Shown here piece by piece: positions 1 to 11,197 of a stretch of 63,151 nt of DNA. This DNA is from Triparma columacea (lineage: Eukaryota; Sar; Bolidophyceae; Parmales; Triparmaceae): assembly GCA_030267965.1 (NCBI GenBank), contig BRYA01000452.1, forward strand, positions 1 to 63,151, given 5' to 3'. The notes below the pieces were generated by a model that was not told where the DNA came from, made no database searches, and worked only from the letters and a program-made list of their open reading frames with translations. Position numbers and translations under genes: made by a program. The stretch's first letter is position 1. Each line of letters starts with the position of its first letter.

Positions 1-38
1 CCCTAACCCTAACCCTAACCCTAACCCTAACCCTAACC
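1..38. repeat. Telomere repeat array (CCCTAA)n
   Basis: Six perfect CCCTAA units followed by a broken one open the sequence. On the C-rich strand read inward, this is the TTAGGG telomere type, which marks the window start as a left chromosome end. The array is short, so it is likely truncated by assembly. Confidence 0.95.
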
Positions 39-39
39 A

Positions 40-227
40 TTTACACCCTTTACACCCTTTACACCCTTTACACCCTTTACACCCTTTACACCCTTTACAC
101 CCTTTATACACTTTACACACTTTACACACCTCACACACCTTACACCCTTTACACCCTTTACACCCTTTACACCCTTTACACCCTTTATACACTTTACACA
201 CTTTACACACCTCACACACCTTACACA
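40..227. repeat. Telomere-adjacent 9-bp satellite (CCCTTTACA)n
   Basis: Tandem copies of a 9-bp unit CCCTTTACA follow the telomere directly. A higher-order period of 81 bp is visible: the variant block at 102-145 (CTTTATACACTTTACACA...) recurs at 183-226. The unit resembles CCCTAA with an insertion, so it may derive from degenerate telomere sequence. The apparent small open frame on the minus strand here is only the translated repeat. Confidence 0.9.
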
Positions 228-255
228 GCTTACACACAATTTACCTTTACACACA

Positions 256-600
256 CCATTCCATCTTATACCTTCCTTCTTTCTACTCTCACTTTTTAAC
301 TTCTCTCTCTTCTCCACAACCACGCTCACACTCCTTTTATTCATCCCCATACACATCTACTTCACTTACAAACATCATTCCACCTTATACCCTCCTCCCT
401 TCTACTCTCACTATTTAACTCCTCTTTCTTCTCCACAACTAAACTCACCCTCTTTTCTTTTTCTTCATACACATCTACTACATTCACACACATCATTTCA
501 CCTTTATATCCTCCTCTCTTCTACTCACATTCCTTAATTCCTCTCACTCCTCTCCACATCCACCCTCATTCTCCTTTAAATTATCCCCATACACATCCAA
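256..600. repeat. Degenerate subtelomeric tandem repeat, about 117 bp, three copies
   Basis: Three diverged copies start near 256, 372 and 490, each opening with a phrase like ATCATTCCACCTTATACC. Each then runs through CTTCTACTCTCAC and CTCCACA to a phrase like CATACACATCTAC. Copies differ by substitutions and small indels. No gene is visible here. Confidence 0.75.
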
Positions 601-604
601 TACA

Positions 605-1000
605 CTTCAATTATACTTACAAATCACTATAACACTTTCACAACTCTTCAAAACTCCATACACACTTACTACACTTCCTTTATACTCACAAACCACAACA
701 ACACTTACACAATTCTTCAAAATGCCACACACACTTACTACTACACTTCCATCTCACTCACAAACCACTATAACACTGCCAAAATGCATCAAAACTTCTT
801 ACACATCTACTACACTTTCTCAATTCTCACAAACCACTAAAAGGATTTAACAATTCATCTACTACACCTCCACAATTCTCACAAACCACAATAATATTCC
901 CACAATACATTTACTACACTTCCATTATACTCACAAACCACTACAACGTTCTCACAATACATCTATTACACCTCTACAATATTCCCAATAATAACAAGTC
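605..1000. repeat. Degenerate subtelomeric repeat, about 50-75 bp, six copies
   Basis: Copies of a core TTATACTCACAAACCACTA begin near 611, 680, 753, 822, 874 and 925, separated by variants of CACTTACTACACTTCC. The + strand is nearly devoid of G throughout. No open frame or RNA gene is supported. Confidence 0.7.
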
Positions 1001-1037
1001 AAATCAATTTATTCTACAAATGTTGCTGCCTCTTTAG

Positions 1038-4000
1038 TTAATCCTCATTCTCATCTTCTACCGGCAAAACACTGCTTACTTTAGCCATCCCACCTCCTAG
1101 CCCTACAATATCTCCACCATCAGCGCCTCCAACACTTGCTCTCCTAATGCTTGCTCTAAAAGCACTTGCTATACCACTCTCAGCTTCAGCATCAACACTT
1201 GCTCTCCTCACACTCTCTCTTCTTCTAGCATCTCCATCTGCTGGAATAAAATCTACAGGTACTTTAGCCTTCAACAAATCAGTAAACCAATCTGGCTGCT
1301 CTTCTTCCCATTTAGCCCAATTTAAGCCAACCCATGTCTTAATTTCTCCTTCAATGGAGACCCAGTGATGCCTGGATTTTGCTAACGATTGAATCTTAAT
1401 TTCATCACTTTTTCCTTCAAGGAAAAAGGCCATTGAATAGTCCTTTGATGTCTGTGTACTCCAGAAGGTGTGCAAGTACTTCCTCTCAATGTTCAAAAAG
1501 AAGATAGCAAAGCAAAGGGTAGTTATTAGTATGAAATACTTCATAATTGATGACGCAATATCAATTGCTTTCTCATCAACATGAGGTGAAGCTATAAGTA
1601 TTGACACTGGGAGGCTTCCCATGGTCAACACAAGACCAAACAACCAATATGCTCCGCCTACTTCATTAGGATGTCTACACTGCGCAATTGAAGTGAAGTC
1701 TGTAATAACTTTTGGTACCACTCTCATTAGAATGCTACTCACAATTTCTAAATTCCCCCCTGCAGGAATCCAATACCAAAAGTCTCCCCTCAATATTTTA
1801 ACTAACATGTACAGGCCAAGGTCAGCGCCAATGTAGAGAAAGGCCCAACTACCTCCCATCAACCCAAGAAGGACTATTGTTGTACACCTTATTAGAAGCA
1901 TCCCCGCTGACAAGAGCAACATAGATACAAACACTACTGTTCTCTTCCTTGCTTTTGCTGGTATATATCCGTAGAAGTCTGGTGCCTGTTCTCTCTTAGC
2001 AGGGTCTGTGTCCCAGTCATAACTAATTGTTGCAGAGGCAAAGCCTGTTGTAATTGCTGACACTGCAACTGAAAGCCATGCTGAAGTTCCAACAGCTTTG
2101 TCACTTGTTGCTATGGCCATAAGTTGGATGATCACTCCAGGGATTGCCTCAGCGAACATCTCAGCCCCTTTCATAATTGTCATCTCTACCATTGGATCAA
2201 CTGCAACCCCAACCTCATGCTTTGCCCCAGTTGCTACCCTGTAAGCATCAACTGCAGGCTTGTACCCAAGCAAGATTGGAATCCACTCCCGCAGCACCCT
2301 TTTCATCCCCAACTTCTTGTTCTGTGCCCAGACAAAAAGCATCTGAAGCCCAATCGACACGGCCAAACTTGCCAAAGAAGCCTTGAAGTACCCATACTTC
2401 TTATCACTCCTAAACATGTAAGTCACATACACATCAGTCAGCAAATCAGTCATGCTTGTGAAAGCTCCCACTGTCACCCTCATCTTGACACCCCAAGGGA
2501 CTTCCTCCATCAGCTTATAGCCAATCTTCTCGAGCAGAGGTCGAAACCAGCCGTACTCTTCGTCAAGCTCCTTCAGAGCAGGGAACTGGTGCATCCACTC
2601 GTCTACAGCCGATTGCACTTGGGTACTCACTGCCAATGTCGACGCTAGGCTTTCACCGATCTCCTTCCCGTCCTTCTTCTCCAGGTCCTTGGCTGCCCCC
2701 TCCACCTTCCTCAACTTGCACAACTTGTTCTTCACAACAGCGTCAAGCATTGGTGTGACAAACACATATTTCTCTGCAGCCTGTCTCAGAACATAGTTTG
2801 ACCCTATAAATATCCTCATTGCCTCCTCCTTTGTCATTCCCTTCTTCCTAAAACTCAATGCAAGCAACAGTTGCTCACCCAACAACTGCCCCATTTGTTT
2901 AGGATCTAAACCTGCATAGTCTTGTGTAGTATCATTCACAGCATGTGAAGGAACTAATGCGCCTCTATTGTCCAAGCCAGCACTTGCTCTCCTAATACGT
3001 GCTCTCAAAGCACCTGCTAGACCGCCCTCAGCTTCAGCATCAACACTTGCTCTCCTTACACTCTCTCTCCTTCTAGCATCTCCATCTGATGGAATGAACT
3101 CAACTGGAACCTTTGCTTTCAATTGATCGGTAAACCATTCTGGTCGCTCCTCTTCCCATTTAGCCCAATTTAGCTCAACCCATTTCTTAATTTCTCCTTC
3201 TATTGAGACCCAGTGATGCCTTGAACGCTTCAGAGTTTCAAACTTCATTTTATCACTTTCTTCTTTAAGGAAATATGCCATAGTCTTGTCCTTCCCTCTT
3301 TGTATGCTCCAAAAAGTGTGCAAGTACTTCTTTTCAATGTTCCAAAAGAAGACAGCAAAACACAGGGTAGTCATTGGAATGAAAAGTTTCAAAATCGTTG
3401 AGGCAATACCAATTGCCTTTTTATCAACATAAGATGAAGCTACATATATTGACACTGGTAGGCTTCCCATTGTCAACATAAGACCAAACAGCCAATAGGC
3501 TCCTCCTACTTCATAAGGGTTTCTAAACTGCACCATTGAAGTGAAGTCCACAATGGTCTTGATGCAAACTCTAAATAAAACACTAATCACAATCTCCACC
3601 CAACCCCCCAATGGCATCCAGTACCAAAAGTCTCCCCTCAATATCTTAACCAATAAGTACAGACCAAGGTCAGCTCCAATGTAGAGAATGGCCCAACTAC
3701 CTCCCATCAACCCAAGAAGAACTATTGTTGTACATCTTATTAGAAGCATTCCTGCAGTGAACAGCATCATGGAAACAAACACTACTGTTCTCTTACTTGC
3801 TTTTGCTGGTATATACCCGTAGAAGTCTGGTGCTAATTCTCTCTTAGCAGGGTCTGTGTCCCAGTCATAACTTATTGTTGCTGAGGCAAAGCCTGTTGTA
3901 ATTGCTGACACTGCAACTGAAAGCCATGCTGAAGTTCCAACAGCTTTGTCACTTGTTGCTATGGCCATAAGTTGGATGATCACTCCAGGGATTGCCTCAG

Positions 4001-7000
4001 CGAACATCTCAGCCCCTTTCATAATTGTCATCTCTACCATTGGATCAACTGCAGCTCCAACCTCTTGCGTTTCTCCAGTTGCTACCCTGTAAGCATCAAC
4101 TGCAGGCTTGTACCCAAGCAAGATTGGAATCCACTCCTGCACCACCCTCTTCATCCCCAGCCTCCTATTTTGCACCCAAACACCAAGCATCTGAAACCCA
4201 ATTGACACTACCAAACTTGCCAAAGAAGCCTTAAAGTACCCATAGTTCTTATCTCTCCAAAACATGTTCGTCACATACACATCAGTCAGCAAATCAAGCA
4301 TGCTTGTTCCAGCACCAACAGCGACCCTTGCCTTCAAGCCTAAGTTAGACTTCATAAATAGATTCATAACAATCTCCTCAAGCATGGGCCTTAACCACTC
4401 TTTTTCATCCATTACTTCTTGCACTTCAGTGAATTGATGTGCCCACTCATCTACAGCATGAGCAGCAGTCAAAGTAGTCAACATGACTGCTGTCATTGCA
4501 CTCCCAATCTCCCATCCCCTGGCCTCCTCCTCACTATTATCTTCTCCCTCCTTTGCCGCTCTCCTTTTAAATTTGTTCATAACCACAGCATACAGCATAG
4601 TTCTGATGAAACCATGCTGCTCTGTAATCTCCGTCAGTGCTCTATTGGCAACAATAAACTCCCTCACAACCTCTACCTTACTGTCCCCAAAATGCCTTTT
4701 CTTCACTCTCTCCATCAACTGCTCTCCAAACCTCCTCCCATCCTGTTCCCCTGCTTCAGTGCTCTTGAGCAGATTATCAAAGCAGTATGCAGCGTCAGTT
4801 GCTATGCCAAGTTGCTTGATTACACTCTTTTTGCTAGCAGCCTTTCCTAAACCCTCCTGTCTAGTCACCAATACAACCTCTGTCTTATCCTGGTCTACCT
4901 CGCAAAACTTTGCAGCTGTGAACTGCCCTTTGTGGTTAATTGTGATTACAAGTGTTTTGTTATTAACTCTGTGAATCACAAGCTTGGAGTCAACTCCACT
5001 TTTAAGCCCCCAAAAGAACGCTGCAACTTCCTTGTGGGATGCTCTCGCAGTTATTGAAGTCTTTCCCCACCCCATTCCCTTCTCTGCCTTAATCAATGTC
5101 TGCCCAGTCAATCCACTACTGATCTCTTGAGCTCCCTCAATCTCGTCAAAGTGACTTTCAATCCCTGGTGCTCCTTCAATTGCAACTTCCTCAAACTTAG
5201 CAATCATCTGCTGTCTCTTGGAGATATCATTCTCTTTGCTCTGGTCGTATCTCTTTCGCAGTGTAGAAACGGCGGCCAAAAACTGCGGGACAATTGTGTT
5301 AGATAGAGAAGTAGGGATTGCCCCCTTCAAATCCATTTTAGAGATGAATGTCACGGCTGTTTGTTGAACATCGCCTATGGATTTAATGGACTCAAAATAC
5401 CAGACTGAGTGAGTAGACACCAAGACACTTCCTGGATCAACAGGAAATTCTTCCTTTAGGTCTTCAGTGTCTGCTACAGAGAGAATAATACTGCCATTAC
5501 TTTCAACTTTCCAGATTGCCCTAAGTCTTCCTTCTCGATAAGAAAACCCAGGGACGCCGAGAGTTCTTATTTGGCGTAGAAACAGACTGTGTTTGTTTGA
5601 CTCCTTGAATGATGAAGCAAGTATGCCATTCACTTTTGTGGTAGTTTTGTATTCTCTTGAGTTGATGTGAAATTCAAACGCAGCACACTCCTCCACACTA
5701 GCATCAACTACAGTAGTGGCAAAACCAGTTCCACTGCTTGCCCCATCAACATGAACTAGCTTCATCTTGACCCTCTCATCAGGACTCTTCAAATCATCAA
5801 AATGCTCGTCCTTCTTGCAATTCTCATAGAACTCCTTCCCCTTCCTGATTGCATCCTCCTCCTCATCTGTATAATCTTGGGGTTCATTCTTGATGATGTT
5901 GGTAAGAGAGGCCAGTGCAGCTTTATCAACCTCTTCATCCCGATTGAAGGAGTCCCTTAGTGTTGCTATCGTACTTAGTACTCGTGGAGTAGATCTGTTG
6001 ACAATTTTGACTGGAATATGCCCCCCTGTGTCCATGTATTGAGTCAATGTAAGTTTACACTGGAGAACACCATTATAGTCCTCAATATTCTTGGCAGTGA
6101 GAATGCCACTTGTTCTTGCAAGCACAAGCTTTCCAAGTTTTTCCCCATAGTCCACCTTCTCCTCTGCTGGGACAAATACCAATGACATCTTGCCGTCTTG
6201 GTGTCCCTTTTGCCAAACAAATCTCATGACGGCCTCTCTTTTCTGAAAGGGGAAGGGAAGTTTCGTTACTACTGCAAATAGCTTCTCGTTGATCCTTCCC
6301 TGTCCTTCCATCCTTATCTCAAGTCTTGCAGGATCCCCTGTCTCTCTGCTCTTAAGAATCCTCTCCCTGCTGCAGAACTCAAAGAACCAAGCAGCTGCTT
6401 CCTCGGCTGAGCAGTCGGCAACACACTCGGCTCTGCCAAAAGTGAGTGTCTTTTTTCCTTTCTCCTGCTGCTTGTACATGATCCCCATCTTCACTCCCCC
6501 GTAAGGTGACTCAAGAGGCCCCCACCCTCTTTCATCCTCCCCACCGAAGAGCTCCTCCAACTCCCCAAACACCTTCTTCTGGTCCTCCTCCAACTCAACC
6601 CCTTCCCCCATCCTCTCCACCAAGGCCTCCCTGACCTCAGCATCAACCTCCTTCCCGTTTCTCCTGAACTTCTTCTGCAACCTGTTGGCCTCAATAAGCT
6701 GACTCTTTGCAAGGTAGTCAATGGCATTGTCCATCAGTGTCTTTTGAAGGCCTTTGAAATGCAGATCAAATGTCTGAACACGTGTCACCCTACAGACATT
6801 TGGAGCAATCTCGTTGAAGAAGTAGACACCTGTAGTCTCCGCCAGCACAAATCCTTTCTTACTGAGGTCCTTGAAGCCTCCTCCTGGGTACTCTGTCAGC
6901 GGCACAAAAGCTACCATGTATGAAGTCTGGCCATTCTCAAGTTTGACTTCCTTCCACACAAACCAATTCTCAAATAGTCGATTGGTGGTGGCAGGGACCT

Positions 7001-8387
7001 TCACGCCAACATGACAGTACATGCTTCTAGTTCCCTCTAAATCATTCCTGATAACCCTTGGTAAGTTCCCATTATTTTTGAAGTGCTCCGCTGACCGCTT
7101 ATATGCGCCAAGCAGAAATTGCTCTGCCAATACACCCTTTGCTGACTTGTCCACGATGACCCCATAGGATCCCCACACATTGTCCCCCTCTCTCCACAGG
7201 AACTTGTCAATACACTCCTTCAGTGTCCCCTTGACTCTCTTTCCCTTCTTGTAGAGTTTCTCCTCCAGCCCTGCAACACTTTCCAGCATCCTGTTTTCTT
7301 CCTCAGTAAGAGTTGGCGCATTGGGCATGACCACTTCTTCAAATTGTTTCTTCCTCCTCTCATCAATGACATCAGGCTGCCTGAACTGTCGCCCAATTTC
7401 CTTAAATACCTCCTTGAAAGAGCCGAAAACCTTCTTGACACTTCCCCCGCTGACTGTTGAGCTGAAAGTCTTACTGGAGCTGAAGCCCCTCTTGCCACTG
7501 GAGGGGGTGCCAATGAGTGCTTTTGTGGCCTGCTTAAAGAATTTGCCCGGCTTTTTTTTAATGCTAGAGTTGGAGGAGGATACAATGTCAGTCTCTCTCT
7601 CCTCTGAAACCAATGTCCCTACGAACACAACCGCCGCTTGCCCGTTTTCAGTCTCTGAGACAGTCATCAGACCCATGTCTATCTTTCCTCGCTTCGCATT
7701 TTTCGTGGAACCCAGGATTTCCGCAAGCTTCGAGACAGCCTCTTCTGGCAAGTCGTTATTGTCTTCGTTGGTATTAATTGAATTCATGTCAATGGTGTAG
7801 TTATTTAGGTCATCTGTGGCGTTACGCTTGACCCGCATGTCGAGGAGAAATTCTACAAACTTATTCCCGCTGCTGTAGTGCTGCCAGTACAAGATCCTCC
7901 TTCTGCAAGAATTGTCGTCGTTATACTCGTGGATGATGTGGCGTCGGAATTTCCCCTCCTTTGATTCGGACAGGAGAAAGTCAACGACCTTGTCCGGGGT
8001 CTCGTGGACGAGATCAGCTAGCCGTATAAGTTTCCTAGTGTCGTCTCCCTTCGAATCGTCGAGGAGGCCCTCCACTGCTCCCCTTGATAAAAGCTTTGAT
8101 TGAAACAGCTTGCAGGTATTATGGTTGGAGTCTGTGGGTGGTCTGTTGTTGGACCGGGCAATGTTATTTGAGTTGGTCTTCAGGAGAACATTGTCGTGCT
8201 GCTTCGATGCGTTGTCGTCTGGTTGACTACCATCACCAGGAGGAGCCTCTGGGTCTGGAGCATCAATCCTGCGGGGAGGCTTCTCCCCCTCCATGCCTTT
8301 GAAAGAGGGGTCTTCGCGATCGCTTCCCCCGCGTTGGTCCGTTGACGATCCAATTTCCTCGCTGGTTTCCATGACGCGGCGATCCAT
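1038..8387 (-). CDS. Giant START-like / duplicated multipass membrane protein, 2449 aa
   Basis: I do not recognise a named family. The frame is uninterrupted from ATG at 8387 to TAA at 1038; a second in-frame ATG is codon 6. Residues 1-130 are polar and low in complexity. Four stretches with the alternating strand pattern and spacing of START/SRPBCC lipid-binding domains lie near residues 419-555, 650-812, 889-1047 and 1102-1177 (partial). They are followed by two copies of a membrane module, about 1363-1680 and 1979-2296, each with some seven hydrophobic helices and shared phrases such as LLTDVYVT and ISYDWDTDPAKRE. Each module is followed by a basic RRRESVRRASVDAEAE segment that looks like a phosphorylation-prone linker. 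The modules are offset by exactly 616 codons. A membrane-tethered lipid sensor or transfer protein is an inference from architecture only. It is the most telomere-proximal gene and reads toward the telomere. Confidence 0.8.
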   Translation of the reverse strand: MDRRVMETSEEIGSSTDQRGGSDREDPSFKGMEGEKPPRRIDAPDPEAPPGDGSQPDDNASKQHDNVLLKTNSNNIARSNNRPPTDSNHNTCKLFQSKLLSRGAVEGLLDDSKGDDTRKLIRLADLVHETPDKVVDFLLSESKEGKFRRHIIHEYNDDNSCRRRILYWQHYSSGNKFVEFLLDMRVKRNATDDLNNYTIDMNSINTNEDNNDLPEEAVSKLAEILGSTKNAKRGKIDMGLMTVSETENGQAAVVFVGTLVSEERETDIVSSSNSSIKKKPGKFFKQATKALIGTPSSGKRGFSSSKTFSSTVSGGSVKKVFGSFKEVFKEIGRQFRQPDVIDERRKKQFEEVVMPNAPTLTEEENRMLESVAGLEEKLYKKGKRVKGTLKECIDKFLWREGDNVWGSYGVIVDKSAKGVLAEQFLLGAYKRSAEHFKNNGNLPRVIRNDLEGTRSMYCHVGVKVPATTNRLFENWFVWKEVKLENGQTSYMVAFVPLTEYPGGGFKDLSKKGFVLAETTGVYFFNEIAPNVCRVTRVQTFDLHFKGLQKTLMDNAIDYLAKSQLIEANRLQKKFRRNGKEVDAEVREALVERMGEGVELEEDQKKVFGELEELFGGEDERGWGPLESPYGGVKMGIMYKQQEKGKKTLTFGRAECVADCSAEEAAAWFFEFCSRERILKSRETGDPARLEIRMEGQGRINEKLFAVVTKLPFPFQKREAVMRFVWQKGHQDGKMSLVFVPAEEKVDYGEKLGKLVLARTSGILTAKNIEDYNGVLQCKLTLTQYMDTGGHIPVKIVNRSTPRVLSTIATLRDSFNRDEEVDKAALASLTNIIKNEPQDYTDEEEDAIRKGKEFYENCKKDEHFDDLKSPDERVKMKLVHVDGASSGTGFATTVVDASVEECAAFEFHINSREYKTTTKVNGILASSFKESNKHSLFLRQIRTLGVPGFSYREGRLRAIWKVESNGSIILSVADTEDLKEEFPVDPGSVLVSTHSVWYFESIKSIGDVQQTAVTFISKMDLKGAIPTSLSNTIVPQFLAAVSTLRKRYDQSKENDISKRQQMIAKFEEVAIEGAPGIESHFDEIEGAQEISSGLTGQTLIKAEKGMGWGKTSITARASHKEVAAFFWGLKSGVDSKLVIHRVNNKTLVITINHKGQFTAAKFCEVDQDKTEVVLVTRQEGLGKAASKKSVIKQLGIATDAAYCFDNLLKSTEAGEQDGRRFGEQLMERVKKRHFGDSKVEVVREFIVANRALTEITEQHGFIRTMLYAVVMNKFKRRAAKEGEDNSEEEARGWEIGSAMTAVMLTTLTAAHAVDEWAHQFTEVQEVMDEKEWLRPMLEEIVMNLFMKSNLGLKARVAVGAGTSMLDLLTDVYVTNMFWRDKNYGYFKASLASLVVSIGFQMLGVWVQNRRLGMKRVVQEWIPILLGYKPAVDAYRVATGETQEVGAAVDPMVEMTIMKGAEMFAEAIPGVIIQLMAIATSDKAVGTSAWLSVAVSAITTGFASATISYDWDTDPAKRELAPDFYGYIPAKASKRTVVFVSMMLFTAGMLLIRCTTIVLLGLMGGSWAILYIGADLGLYLLVKILRGDFWYWMPLGGWVEIVISVLFRVCIKTIVDFTSMVQFRNPYEVGGAYWLFGLMLTMGSLPVSIYVASSYVDKKAIGIASTILKLFIPMTTLCFAVFFWNIEKKYLHTFWSIQRGKDKTMAYFLKEESDKMKFETLKRSRHHWVSIEGEIKKWVELNWAKWEEERPEWFTDQLKAKVPVEFIPSDGDARRRESVRRASVDAEAEGGLAGALRARIRRASAGLDNRGALVPSHAVNDTTQDYAGLDPKQMGQLLGEQLLLALSFRKKGMTKEEAMRIFIGSNYVLRQAAEKYVFVTPMLDAVVKNKLCKLRKVEGAAKDLEKKDGKEIGESLASTLAVSTQVQSAVDEWMHQFPALKELDEEYGWFRPLLEKIGYKLMEEVPWGVKMRVTVGAFTSMTDLLTDVYVTYMFRSDKKYGYFKASLASLAVSIGLQMLFVWAQNKKLGMKRVLREWIPILLGYKPAVDAYRVATGAKHEVGVAVDPMVEMTIMKGAEMFAEAIPGVIIQLMAIATSDKAVGTSAWLSVAVSAITTGFASATISYDWDTDPAKREQAPDFYGYIPAKARKRTVVFVSMLLLSAGMLLIRCTTIVLLGLMGGSWAFLYIGADLGLYMLVKILRGDFWYWIPAGGNLEIVSSILMRVVPKVITDFTSIAQCRHPNEVGGAYWLFGLVLTMGSLPVSILIASPHVDEKAIDIASSIMKYFILITTLCFAIFFLNIERKYLHTFWSTQTSKDYSMAFFLEGKSDEIKIQSLAKSRHHWVSIEGEIKTWVGLNWAKWEEEQPDWFTDLLKAKVPVDFIPADGDARRRESVRRASVDAEAESGIASAFRASIRRASVGGADGGDIVGLGGGMAKVSSVLPVEDENED

Positions 8388-8998
8388 GCTACCTCTGCAG
8401 AATTCTCAAACCTAGAGGAAGGATGTTAAGCGGAGAGGGGGCAAGATGAGTTAGTTACTTACTTAAACATTGAATACCACCGGTCCTCCGAGGGGAATAA
8501 ATCCAAAAAAGACGACGACGTCATCCAAAAACACACGACGTGTTTCATGAACCCCCCCTCCTTGGCCTCTTGCCATCTCCATCTCGGGCCACTTTGCAAA
8601 TCACATCACACCGCGCGTAAAAAGTGCTTCTGCGGCAAATAAGTCTTGTTCGTTCCCCGTCTCCCTCCTCTTAACTCACTTTTGTGTTGATTCGTGTGGT
8701 TCAAGGTGAGAGATCAAATAGAGAATTTGCCAACTGTTTAGTTCCCCAAATTGCGTTAGGAATTCCTTGATTTCTATTCGCGGACGAATCTGTGTTTCTT
8801 TTGCATTAAACGCTCCAATTAATAGACTATGGTCACTCCTCATACCTCAAAACCTCTAAATTTGGGAGGAGTGAATAGGAACGGGGGGGCACGTTAAATG
8901 ATGATTCGGAAGATAAAAGCACCCAAAACTCCCTACATTCACATGTTATTTCAAGTAGCTTTTAAATACCGTCCTCCCTCTCCTTTTTCTCGACTCCT
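8388..8998. other. Intergenic region between two minus-strand genes
   Basis: This stretch should hold the 5' leader and promoter of the giant membrane-protein gene and the 3' end of the next minus-strand gene. It contains pyrimidine-rich and AT-rich patches but no open frame, repeat or RNA fold that I can support. Confidence 0.5.
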
Positions 8999-9854
8999 TC
9001 AATTGTTCTTTGCGTTCTTTAGATATTCTTGAAGTTCCTTGGCTTTCGATTCTCCAACTTGATTCCTCTTTTCACCCTCTTCAAGACCCGTCCTTGCCTT
9101 GATGTCCTTGACGGCTCTGACGTAGTTTCCGAGTGCGCTGTCGATAGCTGCCCAGAGCTTGGCCTCCTCGTCTTTGATGAGGGTCGCCATCGTCGGCGCG
9201 GCGTCTCCTCCCGACTTGCAGTCGGGAGGCTCGGTTGAGCTGGTTAGAGGTGAAGGTGGTGTGGAGCAGGGCGGGGTTGGGAAGACGAGGGACTGCTTCG
9301 TCGCACTGCTTCCCTTCTCTGGCACGCTGTTGCCGTCGTTCGCGGTAGAGGTGCCGCCTGAAAGGGGCGGGGAAGAGAACCTTCTACCCCTGTGGGTGGT
9401 GGTCGTTGTTGGGGATGCGACTGTTGCCACCCCCTCTGAATTGTCCTTCTGTTCTATGTGCTCTACTACGGCGTCGGTACTTCCTTCCTCTTCTCCTTCT
9501 TCGGCCTCATCGGTCCTCATCAAGTCTGCAATATCTTCTTCTCTAACCTCGCCGTCTTCCAATTCATCGATCTCAGTCTGAACCTCCGTCTCGTCGAGGC
9601 TTGAGTCTTTTGTTGCAAGAATTCCCTCATTCTCCCCGAAATCAGTTCCTTTTCCATCTCCCCCTCCTAGGAAGTCCTCCTCGTTCCACTCCACCTCGAT
9701 GTTACCTTCATGATCTCCCTTCTCTTGTTCAGTCTTCACCCCCACCACGACCTCAATCTCCTCCTCATCCTCATCTTCTTCTTCCTCCTCCTCCTCCTCC
9801 TTCTCCACAACCACCACCTGCTCCTCTTCCTCTTGATCATCTTGTTCCCCCTCT

Positions 9855-9892
<38 letters not shown>

Positions 9893-11197
9893 TTTGGTCT
9901 CCTTTTCAGATTCTTCCGCCTCCGCCTCGACCTTAAGCTCCTCCCTCTTCTCCTCTCTGCTTCCCCTCTCTCTCCTTAGCATATCCTCGTACCTCCTCCT
10001 GTACTCCTCGCAAGTGACGTCCTCCCCAGTCTCCGCGTCCTCGTAGCGGTAGCCTGACTCGTGCCGGACGCAGACGCAACCGGTGGCCTGGACGGTTGCG
10101 AGGGTGCTGGCCTTCTTGGCGGACTCCATTGCCTTGAAGGCGGGGGCGAGACCCATGAGGACCTGAGGGAGGGAGAGGTGTTAGAAGACAGCTGACGAAT
10201 AAGCGAATGAATGGACCCTCCTTTTTTTTCCCGTGCTCCTCTCTCCGTGCTCCTCTCTCACCTGCTGCTTCTCTAGCAGTGTGGGTCCTCTGTTCCTCTT
10301 CCCTTTGTTCGTCTCTCCTTTCTCATCTCCGTCTTCCTCCTCCACACCCCCGATCTTCCCAACCTGGATCTGCTTGTTGCTGAGGAGCGGGTACGCGGAA
10401 TGAAGCTTGACGAACTCTGCTACCTCGGCTGCCTCCCTGGTCAGGTGCTTGGCAGGGCCAAGGGAGCAGAACTTGGCGATCGCAGAGCGGAGCAGGGAAG
10501 GAAGCTCAGAGGCATCGATTTGGGAGAGGTGGGCGTCCAGTTGCTGCTCTTCAGCTTGGGGTTGAGTTCCCGGGACGTCCGTGCCCAGCATCCCGTCCAA
10601 GTCGGGGTTCTCGGACGGCAAGCAAATGCTCATCCTTTTGAGTTTAAGGGGGGAGACGGGGGGAGGGGGGGGGTGCGTAAGTTAGTTTTAAATTTCTCCT
10701 ATATTCGTGTTCACTATGCCCTCCTCCTCCCCCCCCTCCGCCGTCTAAACCTCCGACTCACCTCTTCTTGCTTCTCTTTCCCCTCCTCCCCTTCTTCTTC
10801 TGTTTCCTCCCATCATCCTCGTCTCCGTCCCCTCCTCTGAGCGGCGAGAGGGCGGGGGAGGCAGGACACTGCGGCGACAGGGAGTCGTTCGCGTTGATCA
10901 AAGCATTGACATCCTCGTCCACCTTGTCAACCGGTGAGGCTGGAGAAATGGGGGAAGAGGGAATGTATCCGTCATCTTGGGCGCTATCCCTGCTGCCGTT
11001 AGGATTGTTCTCGTCGTTCTCTATCTCCGTGTTGGTAGCGCATAGAGAGGAGCAGGTCATCTTTGGCTTTATTGGGGTCCCTCCTGGAGGGTCGGGCAAG
11101 GATAGTGGGTCAAAAGCATCATCCTGGAGGTTAGCCTTTGATAGGAACGTTGTAGCTTGTGATGGTGAGAGTGTCTTCCTTCGAGATTGTCGAGTCA
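8999..11197 (-). CDS. Unrecognised acidic low-complexity protein, at least three exons
   Basis: Exons are 11197-10762, 10634-10262 and 10162-8999. Donors are GTGAGT and GTGAGA, and both joins keep frame (KKR to MSICLP, EKQQ to VLMGLAPAF). Exon 1 begins right after a CAG acceptor with TG ACT CGA CAA. If the upstream exon ends in A, the start codon ATG itself is split by an intron, giving MTRQSRRKTL; the first exon is not resolved. The product is about 657 residues. It has a Ser/Pro-rich N-terminus with basic clusters (KKKGRRGKRSKKR). A folded middle follows (LRSAIAKFCSLGPAKHLT, then CVCVRHESGYRYEDAETGED). Next comes a very long Glu-rich/EQ-repeat tract and a helical C-terminus. The basic clusters suggest a nuclear protein. 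I cannot assign a function. Confidence 0.65.

Noticed and set aside
33..356. A 107-codon minus-strand open frame in the telomere-proximal repeats
   Set aside because: It is the translation of the 9-bp satellite (GVKGVKGVK) and has no independent coding signal.
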